The notes beneath the pieces are model-generated. The model had not been told where the DNA came from. It made no database searches and was given only the letters and a program-made list of their open reading frames with translations. Below are positions 7,062-15,511 of a DNA stretch of 21,408 bases, piece by piece. The DNA comes from JAGNZR01 sp051648485 (GTDB taxonomy: Bacteria > Fusobacteriota > Fusobacteriia > Fusobacteriales > Fusobacteriaceae), in contig JBOFFH010000071.1 in NCBI GenBank assembly GCA_051648485.1, positions 1-21,408 of the forward strand. The letters run 5' to 3'. Every line of letters begins with the position of its first letter. Positions within the stretch are counted from its first letter, which is position 1. Made by a program: the position numbers and the translations under genes.

Positions 7062-7739
7062 TTATCCTCCCTCATTTTCCTCTATAAGTTTTATGTTTTC
7101 CTGTTCGTCTAAAAGCTCATCTCCCTCTGTTGCAATAGGAGTTGGTTCATTATACTCTTCTTCCAACATCTCTTCTATAAATTTCAGAACATCTTCTTTT
7201 CCTTTATTTGTCAAAGATGAATGGAAAAGTACATCTTCATTTCTGAAATCTACTTTTTTTCTTATATCTTTTAAACATTTAGATCTTTCATTTCCTGAAA
7301 CTTTGTCCATTTTAGTAAAAATTATTCCAAAAGGAACAGCATAGTGATCTAGCCACTTTAGCATCTCCATATCTTCTTCACTAGGAACACGACGTATATC
7401 TAAAAGAACAAATACGAATTTTCCTCTATGAGAAGCAAGATAACGATTCATTGTATCTCCCCATTCTCTTTTCATAGCTTTGGGAACTTTAGCAAATCCA
7501 TATCCTGGAAGATCCACTATATAAAACTCGCTATTTATTTTAAAATAATTAATAAGTTGTGTTCTTCCTGGAGTTTTACTTGTTTTTGCCAGTTTACGTC
7601 TATTAGTTATACTATTTATTAGAGAAGATTTTCCAACATTCGAACGACCTACAAAGGCAAACTCAAGTTTACCTAGATGTTCTGGATAGTCTTGCTCATA
7701 TACAGCAGATTTTACAAACTCTGCATTTTTAACTTCCAT
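7062..7739 (-). CDS. ysxC: Ribosome biogenesis GTP-binding protein YsxC/EngB
   Basis: This TrmE-Era-EngA-like GTPase is needed for assembly of the large ribosomal subunit. It has 225 residues from the ATG at 7739, chosen for its AGGAGGT site. An in-frame start at 7772 would overlap lon. G motifs are GRSNVGKSS (31-39), TPGRTQ (56-61), DLPGYG (76-81), TKMD (142-145) and a SS-type G5 (174-175). The C-terminal ~30 residues (196-225) form an acidic, probably disordered tail not needed by the core fold. The start lies 22 nt downstream of the lon stop, and the stop is 1 nt from valS. Confidence 0.96.
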   Translation of the reverse strand: MEVKNAEFVKSAVYEQDYPEHLGKLEFAFVGRSNVGKSSLINSITNRRKLAKTSKTPGRTQLINYFKINSEFYIVDLPGYGFAKVPKAMKREWGDTMNRYLASHRGKFVFVLLDIRRVPSEEDMEMLKWLDHYAVPFGIIFTKMDKVSGNERSKCLKDIRKKVDFRNEDVLFHSSLTNKGKEDVLKFIEEMLEEEYNEPTPIATEGDELLDEQENIKLIEENEGG

Positions 7740-7761
7740 GCACTTACCTCCTGGATAAATA

Positions 7762-10065
7762 TTATTTTTCAAAAATCAATTTTTCTACATCACTGTACTT
7801 AGATGCATAATATATTGTCATATCTTTTATTATTTCAGCCGGCACATCTTCTACGTCACCAATATTATCTTGAGGAAGAATTACTTCACGAATTCCAACA
7901 CGATGAGCACCTATTACTTTTTCTTTTACTCCACCTATAGCTAAAACTTCTCCAGTTATAGTTATCTCTCCAGTCATAGCCATATCTTGACGAATTTTTC
8001 TGTTTGTTATAACAGAAAGCAATGTTGTAGCTATTGCTATTCCAGCTGAAGGTCCATCTTTAGGTGTTGCTCCGTCAGGAAAATGAAGATGAATATCTTT
8101 TTTCTCAAAAAAATCGATATTTTCTATTTTTAAATCTTCAGTATGAGCTTTTATAAAAGTATAAGCTACAGTTGCTGATTCTTTCATCACATTTCCTAAA
8201 GTTCCAGTTAAAGTGAGTAATCCTTTTCCTGCTAATTGGACTCCTTGAACTTCCAAAGTAGTCCCTCCCACTGAAGTCCAAGCCAAACCATTTACAACTC
8301 CAACTTTCGTTATTTTTTCTCTCATTTTATCGGGTCTAAACTTAGATCTTCCCAAATATTTTTCAATATTGGCAACTGTTATATTTATTTTTTTTCTATC
8401 TTTTTCTATTATTTCACGAGCTATTTTTCTAAAAATAGTGTTTATCTCTCTTTTAAGATTACGAACTCCTGCTTCTCTTGTGTATTCATCTATAATTTTT
8501 AAAACAGCTTTATCTGAAAATTCAAGTGGGTAATTAGATACTCCATTTTCTTTAACCGTTTGAGGAATCAAATATTTTTTAGCTATATTCATTTTTTCAA
8601 ACTCAGTGTATGAAGATACTGGAACTATATCCATTCTATCTCTAAGTGGTCCTGAAACCCCTCTTAAATCATTAGCTGTAGCTACAAAAAATACTTTAGA
8701 TAAATCAAAAGGCATATCTAAATAGTGATCTTCGAAATGGTAATTTTGTTCAGGATCTAAAACTTCTAACATTGCAGAAGCTGGATCTCCTTTAAAATCA
8801 CTGCTCATTTTATCTATTTCATCTAAAAGAATAACAGGATTAGTTGTTCCAGCTTCTTTCAGAGCTTTTATTATTCTTCCTGGCATCGAACCAACATACG
8901 TTCTTCTGTGCCCACGAATTTCAGATTCATCTTTTACTCCACCTAAAGAAACTCTTACAAAACTACGTCCCATAGATTCTGCTATAGACTTAACCAAAGA
9001 TGTTTTTCCAACACCAGGTGGTCCTGCAAGACAAAGTATTCCACCTTTCATGTTGGGATTCAACTGCTTTACAGCCAAATAATCTAAAATCTTATCTTTT
9101 ATATCTTTTAGCCCATAATGATCTCTGTCCAATACTTCTTCAGAACTCTTAATATCCAAAATATCCTTACTCTCTTTATTCCAAGGAAGTGAGATTACTG
9201 TTTCAATAAAAGTTCTAGATACTGAAGATTCAGCTGAAAACATCTGCATTTTACTCAGTTTTTTTAATTCATTTTGAACTTTTTTCAAAACTTCTTTAGG
9301 AAGCTTTGCTTTTTTTATGGCAGTTTCCAACTCTTTTATGTCGTCTTCTCCTGATTCACCCAATTCATCTTTGATTACGTTCATCTTTTCTTTTAAAAAA
9401 TAATTTTTCTGAGATTGATTTATTTTAGCTTTTACTTTTTCTTCTATTTTTTTCTCTAAAGTTGAAATTTCTAACTCTTTACTCAACAAATCTAGAATCA
9501 AATAACCTCTTTTTTCTAAATCTAACTCTTCTAATACTTTATGTTTTTCTTCACTAGTAATTCCTAGTTGATTAGTTATTATATTCAATTTAATATCGTT
9601 ATTTTTTAAAGTTTTTAAGTTTAAAAATACTTCTGCTGGAACTTTTCCATTCACAGCTCCATATTTTTCAAAAATTTTAAACATTTTTCTGTAAAGTGCA
9701 TCAAAAGTTGTACTGTCACCATTAGTTACTTTTAAAACTTTGTAAGAAGAAACATATTCCCCATCTTCTAATTTTAAATTCGATATTTCTACACGATTTT
9801 CAGCTTCTATAAGAACTTTCAAAGTGTTGTTAGGTCCTTTTATAACTTGAAGTATATTGGCAATAACTCCAACATTATAGATTCCTTTTTCTACATCGAT
9901 AATCTCTTCAAAAGGATCTTTTTGCATTCCTAAAATGATTTTACTTTTAGTTTCCATAGCTTTTTCTAAAGTGGTAACACTTATTGTTCTTCCCACATAA
10001 AGAGGAGTTATTATTCCTGGGAATACAACCATATCTCTACTAGGGATAAATGGCAATCTGCTCAT
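7762..10065 (-). CDS. lon: ATP-dependent protease Lon
   Basis: This 767-residue cytoplasmic AAA+ serine protease degrades misfolded and regulatory proteins. It has an N-terminal substrate-binding domain (about 1-200), a charged helical linker (200-300) and an AAA+ module. The AAA+ module has Walker A GPPGVGKT (348-355), Walker B VILLDEID (411-418) and an arginine-rich RGHRRTYVGSMPGR segment (384-397). The protease domain has KDGPSAG with Ser673 and GGVKEK with Lys716. Their spacing of 43 residues matches the Ser-Lys dyad of known LonA enzymes. Length and order are standard for LonA. It starts 6 nt after the clpX stop, so all three protease-related genes appear to be expressed together. Confidence 0.98.
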   Translation of the reverse strand: MSRLPFIPSRDMVVFPGIITPLYVGRTISVTTLEKAMETKSKIILGMQKDPFEEIIDVEKGIYNVGVIANILQVIKGPNNTLKVLIEAENRVEISNLKLEDGEYVSSYKVLKVTNGDSTTFDALYRKMFKIFEKYGAVNGKVPAEVFLNLKTLKNNDIKLNIITNQLGITSEEKHKVLEELDLEKRGYLILDLLSKELEISTLEKKIEEKVKAKINQSQKNYFLKEKMNVIKDELGESGEDDIKELETAIKKAKLPKEVLKKVQNELKKLSKMQMFSAESSVSRTFIETVISLPWNKESKDILDIKSSEEVLDRDHYGLKDIKDKILDYLAVKQLNPNMKGGILCLAGPPGVGKTSLVKSIAESMGRSFVRVSLGGVKDESEIRGHRRTYVGSMPGRIIKALKEAGTTNPVILLDEIDKMSSDFKGDPASAMLEVLDPEQNYHFEDHYLDMPFDLSKVFFVATANDLRGVSGPLRDRMDIVPVSSYTEFEKMNIAKKYLIPQTVKENGVSNYPLEFSDKAVLKIIDEYTREAGVRNLKREINTIFRKIAREIIEKDRKKINITVANIEKYLGRSKFRPDKMREKITKVGVVNGLAWTSVGGTTLEVQGVQLAGKGLLTLTGTLGNVMKESATVAYTFIKAHTEDLKIENIDFFEKKDIHLHFPDGATPKDGPSAGIAIATTLLSVITNRKIRQDMAMTGEITITGEVLAIGGVKEKVIGAHRVGIREVILPQDNIGDVEDVPAEIIKDMTIYYASKYSDVEKLIFEK

Positions 10066-10071
10066 ATCCTA

Positions 10072-11325
10072 TCACTTTCCTTTTTTAATCAATATTTTGC
10101 TGCTGTCAGTTATAGACTCCTTTGTTATAACTACTTCTTTTATAGTTTTTTCAGAAGGAACCTTATACATTATTTCCAACATAACACCCTCAATTATGGC
10201 TCTTAGTCCACGGGCACCTATTTTTCTTTTTAAAGCCAATTCAGCTATTTCAATGAGTGCTTCAGGTTCGAAAACTAGTTTTACTCCGTCCATTTCTAAA
10301 TATTTTTGATATTGTCTTACAATTGAGTTTTTAGGCTTTGTTAAAATTTCTACTAAAGCTTCAGCATCTAATTTTTCTAAAGTTGTTATAATTGGAAGTC
10401 TTCCTACTAATTCAGGAATAATTCCATTTTTTACCAAATCTTCTGGAAGAATATTTCTAAAAACATCATTTTCACTAACTTCATTTTTTTTATGAGTTTC
10501 CGAACCAAACCCTAAACTTTTTTTGTTAGTTCTAGATTGTATAAGTTTTTCAAGTCCTTCGAAGGCTCCTCCTACAATAAATAAGATGTTTGTAGTATCT
10601 ATCTCTACCATCTCTTGATTTGGATGCTTACGTCCTCCCTGAGGTGGAACAGTCGCTTTAGTTCCTTCTACAATTTTTAAAAGAGCTTGTTGAACTCCTT
10701 CTCCTGAAACATCTCTTGTTATAGAAGTGTTTTCAGATTTACGAGATATTTTATCTATCTCATCCACATAAATAATTCCTCTTTGAGTAGCTTCCACATC
10801 ATAATTAGCAGCTTGAAGCAGTCTAACTAAAACATTTTCTACGTCATCCCCCACATACCCAGCTTCTGTTAAAGTTGTTGCATCTGCTATAGCAAAAGGA
10901 ACGTGTAAAACTTTAGCCAAAGTTTGAGCCAAAAGAGTTTTTCCAGAACCTGTAGGTCCAACTAAAAGTACATTAGATTTTTGAAGTTCAACTTTATCTT
11001 CTTCTGAATTATGGAAATTGTGCATAAGTCTTTTATAGTGATTATAAACGGCTACTGACAATACTTTTTTAGGTAGTTCTTGCCCTATTACATAGTCATC
11101 TAATTTTTTCTTTATCTCTTGAGGAGCTATTAATTTAAAATCTACTGGTTCAGATTTAGCTTGAACTGGGTGGTGATCATCTAGATATTCGGGTTCTAAC
11201 TCCATCATATCAAAGCAATGCTCAACACATCCATCACAAATAGCAACTCCATCAGCTCCTGCTATCATTTTATCAACTTGTGATTCCTCTCTTCCACAAA
11301 AAGAACATATTTTCTTTTTACTCAT
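10072..11325 (-). CDS. clpX: ATP-dependent Clp protease ATP-binding subunit ClpX
   Basis: This AAA+ unfoldase delivers substrates to ClpP. It has 417 residues. An N-terminal zinc-binding domain has Cys7, Cys10, Cys30 and Cys33. Walker A is GPTGSGKT (123-130), Walker B is IIYVDEID (184-191), the pore loop is GYVG (156-159) and the second pore loop region is RKH (232-234). The ClpP-docking loop is LGF (271-273) rather than the classic IGF; this variant occurs in other bacteria. A strong GGAGGGG site precedes the ATG. The gene lies 12 nt after clpP, the usual clpP-clpX order. Confidence 0.98.
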   Translation of the reverse strand: MSKKKICSFCGREESQVDKMIAGADGVAICDGCVEHCFDMMELEPEYLDDHHPVQAKSEPVDFKLIAPQEIKKKLDDYVIGQELPKKVLSVAVYNHYKRLMHNFHNSEEDKVELQKSNVLLVGPTGSGKTLLAQTLAKVLHVPFAIADATTLTEAGYVGDDVENVLVRLLQAANYDVEATQRGIIYVDEIDKISRKSENTSITRDVSGEGVQQALLKIVEGTKATVPPQGGRKHPNQEMVEIDTTNILFIVGGAFEGLEKLIQSRTNKKSLGFGSETHKKNEVSENDVFRNILPEDLVKNGIIPELVGRLPIITTLEKLDAEALVEILTKPKNSIVRQYQKYLEMDGVKLVFEPEALIEIAELALKRKIGARGLRAIIEGVMLEIMYKVPSEKTIKEVVITKESITDSSKILIKKGK

Positions 11326-11337
11326 TTTTCCCCTCCT

Positions 11338-11919
11338 CTATCTCACGAATACTTTGTCAATAAGTCCATATTGTACTGCTTCTGCTGAAGACATAAAATT
11401 GTCTCTCTCTGTATCTTTATGAATTTTTTTGATTGTTTGTCCACAGTTTTCTGCCATTATTTTAGCCAATATTTCTTTTAATCTTAAAATTTCTTTAGCT
11501 TGAATTTCTATATCAGAAGCTTGTCCACGAGCTCCGCCTAATGGCTGATGAATCATTATCCTACTATTTTCTAGGGCAAATCTTTTTCCTTTGGCTCCTG
11601 AAGAAAGTAGTAAAGCTCCCATACTTGCAGCTTGACCTATGCAAACTGTTTGAACATCTGGTTTTATATAGTTCATAGTATCAAAAATAGCTAATCCTGC
11701 ACTTACAACTCCTCCAGGACTATTTATATACATCGTTATATCTTTTTCTGGATCTTCTGCTTCTAAAAAAAGAAGTTGAGCAACTACAGCATTCGCCACG
11801 TTATCATCTATCTCTGTACCTAAAAAAATTATTCTATCTTTAAGAAGTCTCGAGTATACATCGTAAGCTCTTTCTCCTTTGCTTGTATTTTCTATAACAG
11901 TAGGATTATAATACATCAT
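11338..11919 (-). CDS. clpP: Clp protease proteolytic subunit ClpP
   Basis: This serine peptidase forms the tetradecameric barrel used with ClpX. It has 193 residues with the catalytic triad Ser99 (QAASMGA), His124 (IMIHQP) and Asp173 (ERDNF). The oxyanion-type NSPGG motif is at 66-70. Two tandem ATG codons (11919 and 11916) follow an AAGGGGG site and either could be used; the second has the better spacing. The N-terminus is short with little propeptide, as in most bacterial ClpP. A 123-nt gap separates it from tig, the largest inside the cluster. Confidence 0.98.
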   Translation of the reverse strand: MMYYNPTVIENTSKGERAYDVYSRLLKDRIIFLGTEIDDNVANAVVAQLLFLEAEDPEKDITMYINSPGGVVSAGLAIFDTMNYIKPDVQTVCIGQAASMGALLLSSGAKGKRFALENSRIMIHQPLGGARGQASDIEIQAKEILRLKEILAKIMAENCGQTIKKIHKDTERDNFMSSAEAVQYGLIDKVFVR

Positions 11920-12004
11920 GATTCCCCCTTATTTTTAAGTTATTAAATTCCAAATTAAGCAGTCTAATTTTTAAACTGTTTAATTCTAAATTAAATAAAG
12001 AGAT

Positions 12005-12030
12005 AACTAGGTAGAAAAATCTACCTAGTT
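12005..12030 (-). terminator. Intercistronic hairpin after tig (weak terminator or processing site)
   Basis: An 11-bp perfect stem (12005-12015 with 12020-12030) encloses a 4-nt loop and starts 12 nt after the tig stop. The minus-strand downstream sequence is AUCUCUUUAUUUAA, so the U-tract is poor. It may attenuate, stabilise or mark processing of the message between tig and clpP. Confidence 0.5.
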
Positions 12031-12042
12031 CCCTTTAAGTTA

Positions 12043-13332
12043 TTATTTAGAGCTTGCAACTATAAAGTCTACAGCTTTTTGAAGAGTTACATCAACATTA
12101 AGGTTCATTGTGAATGCCTCTAAGTTATTATTTTTCTTTAATTCTGCTTCTAATTTAGCAGTATCCATTCCATACATTACAGCTACTTCAGCCATTTTTT
12201 CAGCCATTTCTTCTTCAGTTACAACTAAGTTCTCAGCCTTAGCTATCTCTTCTAAAATAATATCTGTTTTAACTTTGTTTGTAGCCATTGGAGTCATTTC
12301 AGCAGTCATTTGCTCAAATGTTTTACCCATCATTTTTAAGTACATTTCAAGGTTAGCTCCTTGTGCAGAAAGGTGTTGCTCCATCTCTTTTACTTTGTTT
12401 TCAACTTCTCTCATGATCATAGAGTTAGGTATAGAAACTTCAGAAGCTTCAACTATTTTAGTTAAAAGTTTTGAAACTATTTCATTTTTAACCATTTGCT
12501 CTTCTTTTGTTAAAAGCTCAGCTGTTTTTTTAGTATTTAAATCTGCTAAAGATTCAAATCCTAAAGTTACTGCAAACTCATCATTTAATTCAGGTTTAAC
12601 TGCTTTTTTGATTGAGTTGATTTTTACTTTGAATGCAGCAGGTTTTCCAGCTAGTGGAGCGTGTCCGTACTCAACAGGGAAGTTTACATTAACCTCTCCT
12701 TCTTGTCCAACAACATATCCTACTAATTGCTCTTCAAATGTATCGATGAACATTTTGCTTCCTAACACTAAAGAATGAGAATCAGCTTTTCCACCTTCGA
12801 ATGGTACACCATTTATTGAACCATCAAAAGCCAAATCTACAGTATCACCCATAACTGCTTTGTATCCTTCTTCAGCATCCATTAACTCAGTTTTTTGAGC
12901 AACTAATGCTTCTATTGCATGGTTTAAAGCTTCAGGAGCAACATTAGCTGTTCTCTTCTCAACCTCTAATCCTTTGTACTCTCCTAAAGTTACAACTGGA
13001 AACTCATCAACTGTAAAGCTAACTGCGTATCCCTCTTCAGTTGTTTTAGCATCTACATTGTAGATGTAACTAACTGGATTGATGTTTTCAGATTTTAAAA
13101 CTGTTTCATAGTTAGCTTTTAAAAGTGCATCTACTAACTCCTCTTTCAAAGCGTCAGCATAGTTAGCTTCTATTTTATCAACTGGAGCATGTCCTTTTCT
13201 GAATCCTGGAACCTCTACTTTTTTACCCATCTCTTTCAAGATGTTCCCCTTGATTGCGTTAATTTCCTCTTTCGTGAAAGTTAAAACTACTTCTACAGCA
13301 GAATTTTCTTTTCTTGTTACTAAATGTTTCAT
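12043..13332 (-). CDS. tig: Trigger factor (ribosome-associated chaperone and prolyl isomerase)
   Basis: This protein binds the ribosome exit tunnel and shields nascent chains. It has 429 residues. The ribosome-docking loop GFRKGHAP is at 43-50 and fits the family GFRxGK(x)P signature. A central FKBP-type isomerase domain follows (about 150-240: GDTVDLAFDG … FEGG … FEEQLVG). The C-terminal helical arms (about 245-429) form the substrate cradle. The start has TAGGAGGAG 3-8 nt upstream. Its place directly before clpP and clpX is a common arrangement in bacteria and links folding to degradation. Confidence 0.97.
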   Translation of the reverse strand: MKHLVTRKENSAVEVVLTFTKEEINAIKGNILKEMGKKVEVPGFRKGHAPVDKIEANYADALKEELVDALLKANYETVLKSENINPVSYIYNVDAKTTEEGYAVSFTVDEFPVVTLGEYKGLEVEKRTANVAPEALNHAIEALVAQKTELMDAEEGYKAVMGDTVDLAFDGSINGVPFEGGKADSHSLVLGSKMFIDTFEEQLVGYVVGQEGEVNVNFPVEYGHAPLAGKPAAFKVKINSIKKAVKPELNDEFAVTLGFESLADLNTKKTAELLTKEEQMVKNEIVSKLLTKIVEASEVSIPNSMIMREVENKVKEMEQHLSAQGANLEMYLKMMGKTFEQMTAEMTPMATNKVKTDIILEEIAKAENLVVTEEEMAEKMAEVAVMYGMDTAKLEAELKKNNNLEAFTMNLNVDVTLQKAVDFIVASSK

Positions 13333-13363
13333 TGCTCCTCCTATTTTTTAAATTTATTTATAT

Positions 13364-13382
13364 AAAACCAATTGATGGTTTT
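13364..13382 (-). other. Small hairpin in the recJ-tig gap
   Basis: The 71-nt gap contains AAAACCA and TGGTTTT arms around a 5-nt loop (7-bp stem). On the minus strand it is followed by only four U within the arm and then AUAUAAAUAAA. It may be a weak terminator or just AT-rich sequence. I found no convincing promoter in this gap. Confidence 0.35.
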
Positions 13383-13403
13383 TTAACTATACAACTAATA
13401 AAA

Positions 13404-15140
13404 TTATTTTTTCTCCAAAGAAAAAAGATCATAAAAATCATCTTTTATTTGGATATCTTTAATTTTTATTTGAACACTTTCCACACCTCTGAAATAGCTT
13501 CTTTCTGGATAATACACAATATCAAATTTTTGAATTTTATATCCTATATCACTTACATGCTTAGCCATATCAAATCCTACCATAGAATATTTTTTTTCAT
13601 TTTTTTCGATATATCCACTGAAGTGTTTGTTGTCCACTCCAAACTTTTTTATCTCATTAAAATTCAAATTTCTATCTACAAAAAGTGGAATATTATTTTC
13701 TATACCAAAAGGTGATAACGATTCTAAGTCGTCCAACATTTTACTATCTATCTTTTCAATAGGTAGTTCCATATCTACTTTCAGCTTTCTTGCTTCTTTA
13801 ATTTCACTTGGCTTCCTTACTTCTTCATAAAAAATTTCTTCAATTTCTTTTAGATTTTTTTCATTTGCTATAAATCCAGCGGCTAAATCATGACCACCAA
13901 ATCTAATCAATAAATAGGACATCTTTTTAAAAATATTGAATATATTTATTCCGTTTACACTTCTAGAAGATGCTTTTCCAACATTTTCAGAAACAGAAAT
14001 AAGAATAACAGGAACACCATATTTTATACTCAATCTTGAGGATACTATTCCTATTACTCCTGGGTGCCAACTTTTAGAAGCGAGAAAGATTCCATTTTTC
14101 ATTTTTTCTTTATCAGTTTCTATAAGTTTGATGGCATCATCATATATATCTTTTTCAACTTCTCTACGTTTTTTATTAGATTTTTTCATCTCTTCTATTA
14201 TATCGTAAATTTTTAGTTCATCAGTTTCAATAAAAAAGTCTGCACCTATTTTAGAAATACCTATTCTTCCTAGTGAATTTATCAGAGGAGATATAAAATA
14301 ACTTATATCTGTTGTGCTTATGTTTTTATTATTAAGTTTTAGATATTTCATAATAGAAACTAAGCCCTTTACTTCTGTATTTTTAAGTTTTTTAAGTCCT
14401 TCTTTAATAATAATACGATTTTCATCTACAATAGGAACCACATCAGCCACTGTTCCTATCATTACTATATCCAAAAACTTATAAACTTCAGATAGATCTA
14501 TTCCTAAAGTTATATAAAGAGCTTGAGCAACTTTTAAAGCTACTCCAGCTCCTGCTAAACTTTTAAAAGTGTAGTTTTCACTAAGTTTAGGATTGATGTA
14601 AAGTATTTCATCATCTTCTTTTTCTTTAGCACTCTTATGATGATCTGTTATAATAACATCCATTCCAAGGCTACGTCCATATCTAATATCTTCAATAGAA
14701 CTTATGCTAGTATCCACAGTGATTACTAGCTCTGCTCCTTTGTTTCTCATATACTCTAAATTTTTTCTATCTAACCCATACCCCTCTTCCATACGATTAG
14801 GAATATAGTATTCTACATCTATTCCAATTTGAGCGAATACCTTAGTTAAAAAAACAGCAGAGGTTATACCATCTACATCATAGTCTCCATAAATAAAAAT
14901 TTTTCCATTTTTATTTTTGATTTCTATTATTTTTTGTACAACTTTTTCCATATTCTCAAAGAGAAAAGGATCTCGAAAACTAGAAAGTTGGGGATTGATA
15001 AACTTTTTTATTTTATCAGCTGTATCAATCCCTCTATTTAGGAGTAAAGTCATCATAAACTCTGACACATTAAACTCTTTTGCAAGAGCCATAGCAGTTT
15101 CACCACTATTTGAACGATACTCCCATAGCATAGCTACCAC
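13404..15140 (-). CDS. recJ: Single-stranded-DNA-specific exonuclease RecJ
   Basis: This 5'-to-3' exonuclease acts on single-stranded DNA in recombination and mismatch/base-excision repair. It has 578 residues, the standard size. The DHH core shows YGDYDVDG (84-91), TVDTSIS (141-147), ITDHH (164-168) and GTVADVVP (229-236), so all expected metal-binding Asp/His residues are present. The motif usually read as TVDxG has Ser where Gly is common. The DHHA1 part has WHPGVIGIVSSRL (359-371) and GGHDLAAG (415-422). The GTG at 15140 overlaps the rbfA stop by one base; an ATG three codons later (15131) is an equally possible start. Its position within a translation cluster probably reflects co-expression, not function. 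Confidence 0.95.
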   Translation of the reverse strand: MVAMLWEYRSNSGETAMALAKEFNVSEFMMTLLLNRGIDTADKIKKFINPQLSSFRDPFLFENMEKVVQKIIEIKNKNGKIFIYGDYDVDGITSAVFLTKVFAQIGIDVEYYIPNRMEEGYGLDRKNLEYMRNKGAELVITVDTSISSIEDIRYGRSLGMDVIITDHHKSAKEKEDDEILYINPKLSENYTFKSLAGAGVALKVAQALYITLGIDLSEVYKFLDIVMIGTVADVVPIVDENRIIIKEGLKKLKNTEVKGLVSIMKYLKLNNKNISTTDISYFISPLINSLGRIGISKIGADFFIETDELKIYDIIEEMKKSNKKRREVEKDIYDDAIKLIETDKEKMKNGIFLASKSWHPGVIGIVSSRLSIKYGVPVILISVSENVGKASSRSVNGINIFNIFKKMSYLLIRFGGHDLAAGFIANEKNLKEIEEIFYEEVRKPSEIKEARKLKVDMELPIEKIDSKMLDDLESLSPFGIENNIPLFVDRNLNFNEIKKFGVDNKHFSGYIEKNEKKYSMVGFDMAKHVSDIGYKIQKFDIVYYPERSYFRGVESVQIKIKDIQIKDDFYDLFSLEKK

Positions 15141-15496
15141 TAACCTTTTATTTCATTTAGTAGCTTCGTTATTTTCATAGCGTGTTCTATGCTATCGTCC
15201 ATTTTAACTCTTATTTCAGGAGTGAATCTAAGAGAAAGTTCTTCTGAAACTCTCTTTCTTAAAAATCCTTTTATCTCATTTAAAGCTCCCTCTATTGCTT
15301 TTATGTTTACTGCTTCTCCATTTAAAGGTAAAGCTGTAAAATAAACATCTGCAAATTTAAGGTCTTCTGTTACACGAATGTGATTTACAGAAACAATACT
15401 TTTTTTAAGCTTAGGATTTTTTATATCTCCAAAAAGCGCTTTAGATATTACTCTTCCCATCTCTTTTTCTATTCCAGCTAATCTCTGTTTATTCAT
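15140..15496 (-). CDS. rbfA: Ribosome-binding factor A
   Basis: This 118-residue KH-like protein binds the 30S subunit and helps 16S rRNA 5'-end maturation, notably in the cold. Typical features are the basic N-terminal helix (MNKQRLAGIEKEMGRVIS), the strand VNHIRVTEDLKFADVYFT and the end of the fold RFTPEIRVKMDDSIEHAMKI. It lies 15 nt behind infB, and its stop codon overlaps the recJ start. The infB-rbfA order is widely conserved in bacteria. Confidence 0.95.
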   Translation of the reverse strand: MNKQRLAGIEKEMGRVISKALFGDIKNPKLKKSIVSVNHIRVTEDLKFADVYFTALPLNGEAVNIKAIEGALNEIKGFLRKRVSEELSLRFTPEIRVKMDDSIEHAMKITKLLNEIKG

Positions 15497-15511
15497 ATTT
15501 TATCCCTCTCT

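Noticed and set aside
7061..7075. A T-box leader for valS
   Set aside because: valS starts 1 nt after ysxC, so there is no leader in which a T-box could fold.
12110..12778. A 222-codon open frame on the plus strand, antisense to tig
   Set aside because: It mirrors tig codon structure, is low-complexity Ser/Ile-rich, has no ribosome binding site or family motif, and trigger factor on the other strand is certain.
11920..13403. Search for heat-shock operators (CIRCE-type or CtsR-type) before tig and clpP
   Set aside because: Neither gap contains a TTAGCACTC/GAGTGCTAA pair or GGTCAAA tandem repeats; only AT-rich sequence and hairpins are present.
13314..13715. A 133-codon plus-strand frame across the recJ-tig gap
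   Set aside because: Composition is dominated by Phe/Ile/Lys from AT-rich antisense sequence, it lacks a ribosome binding site, and it mostly overlaps recJ.
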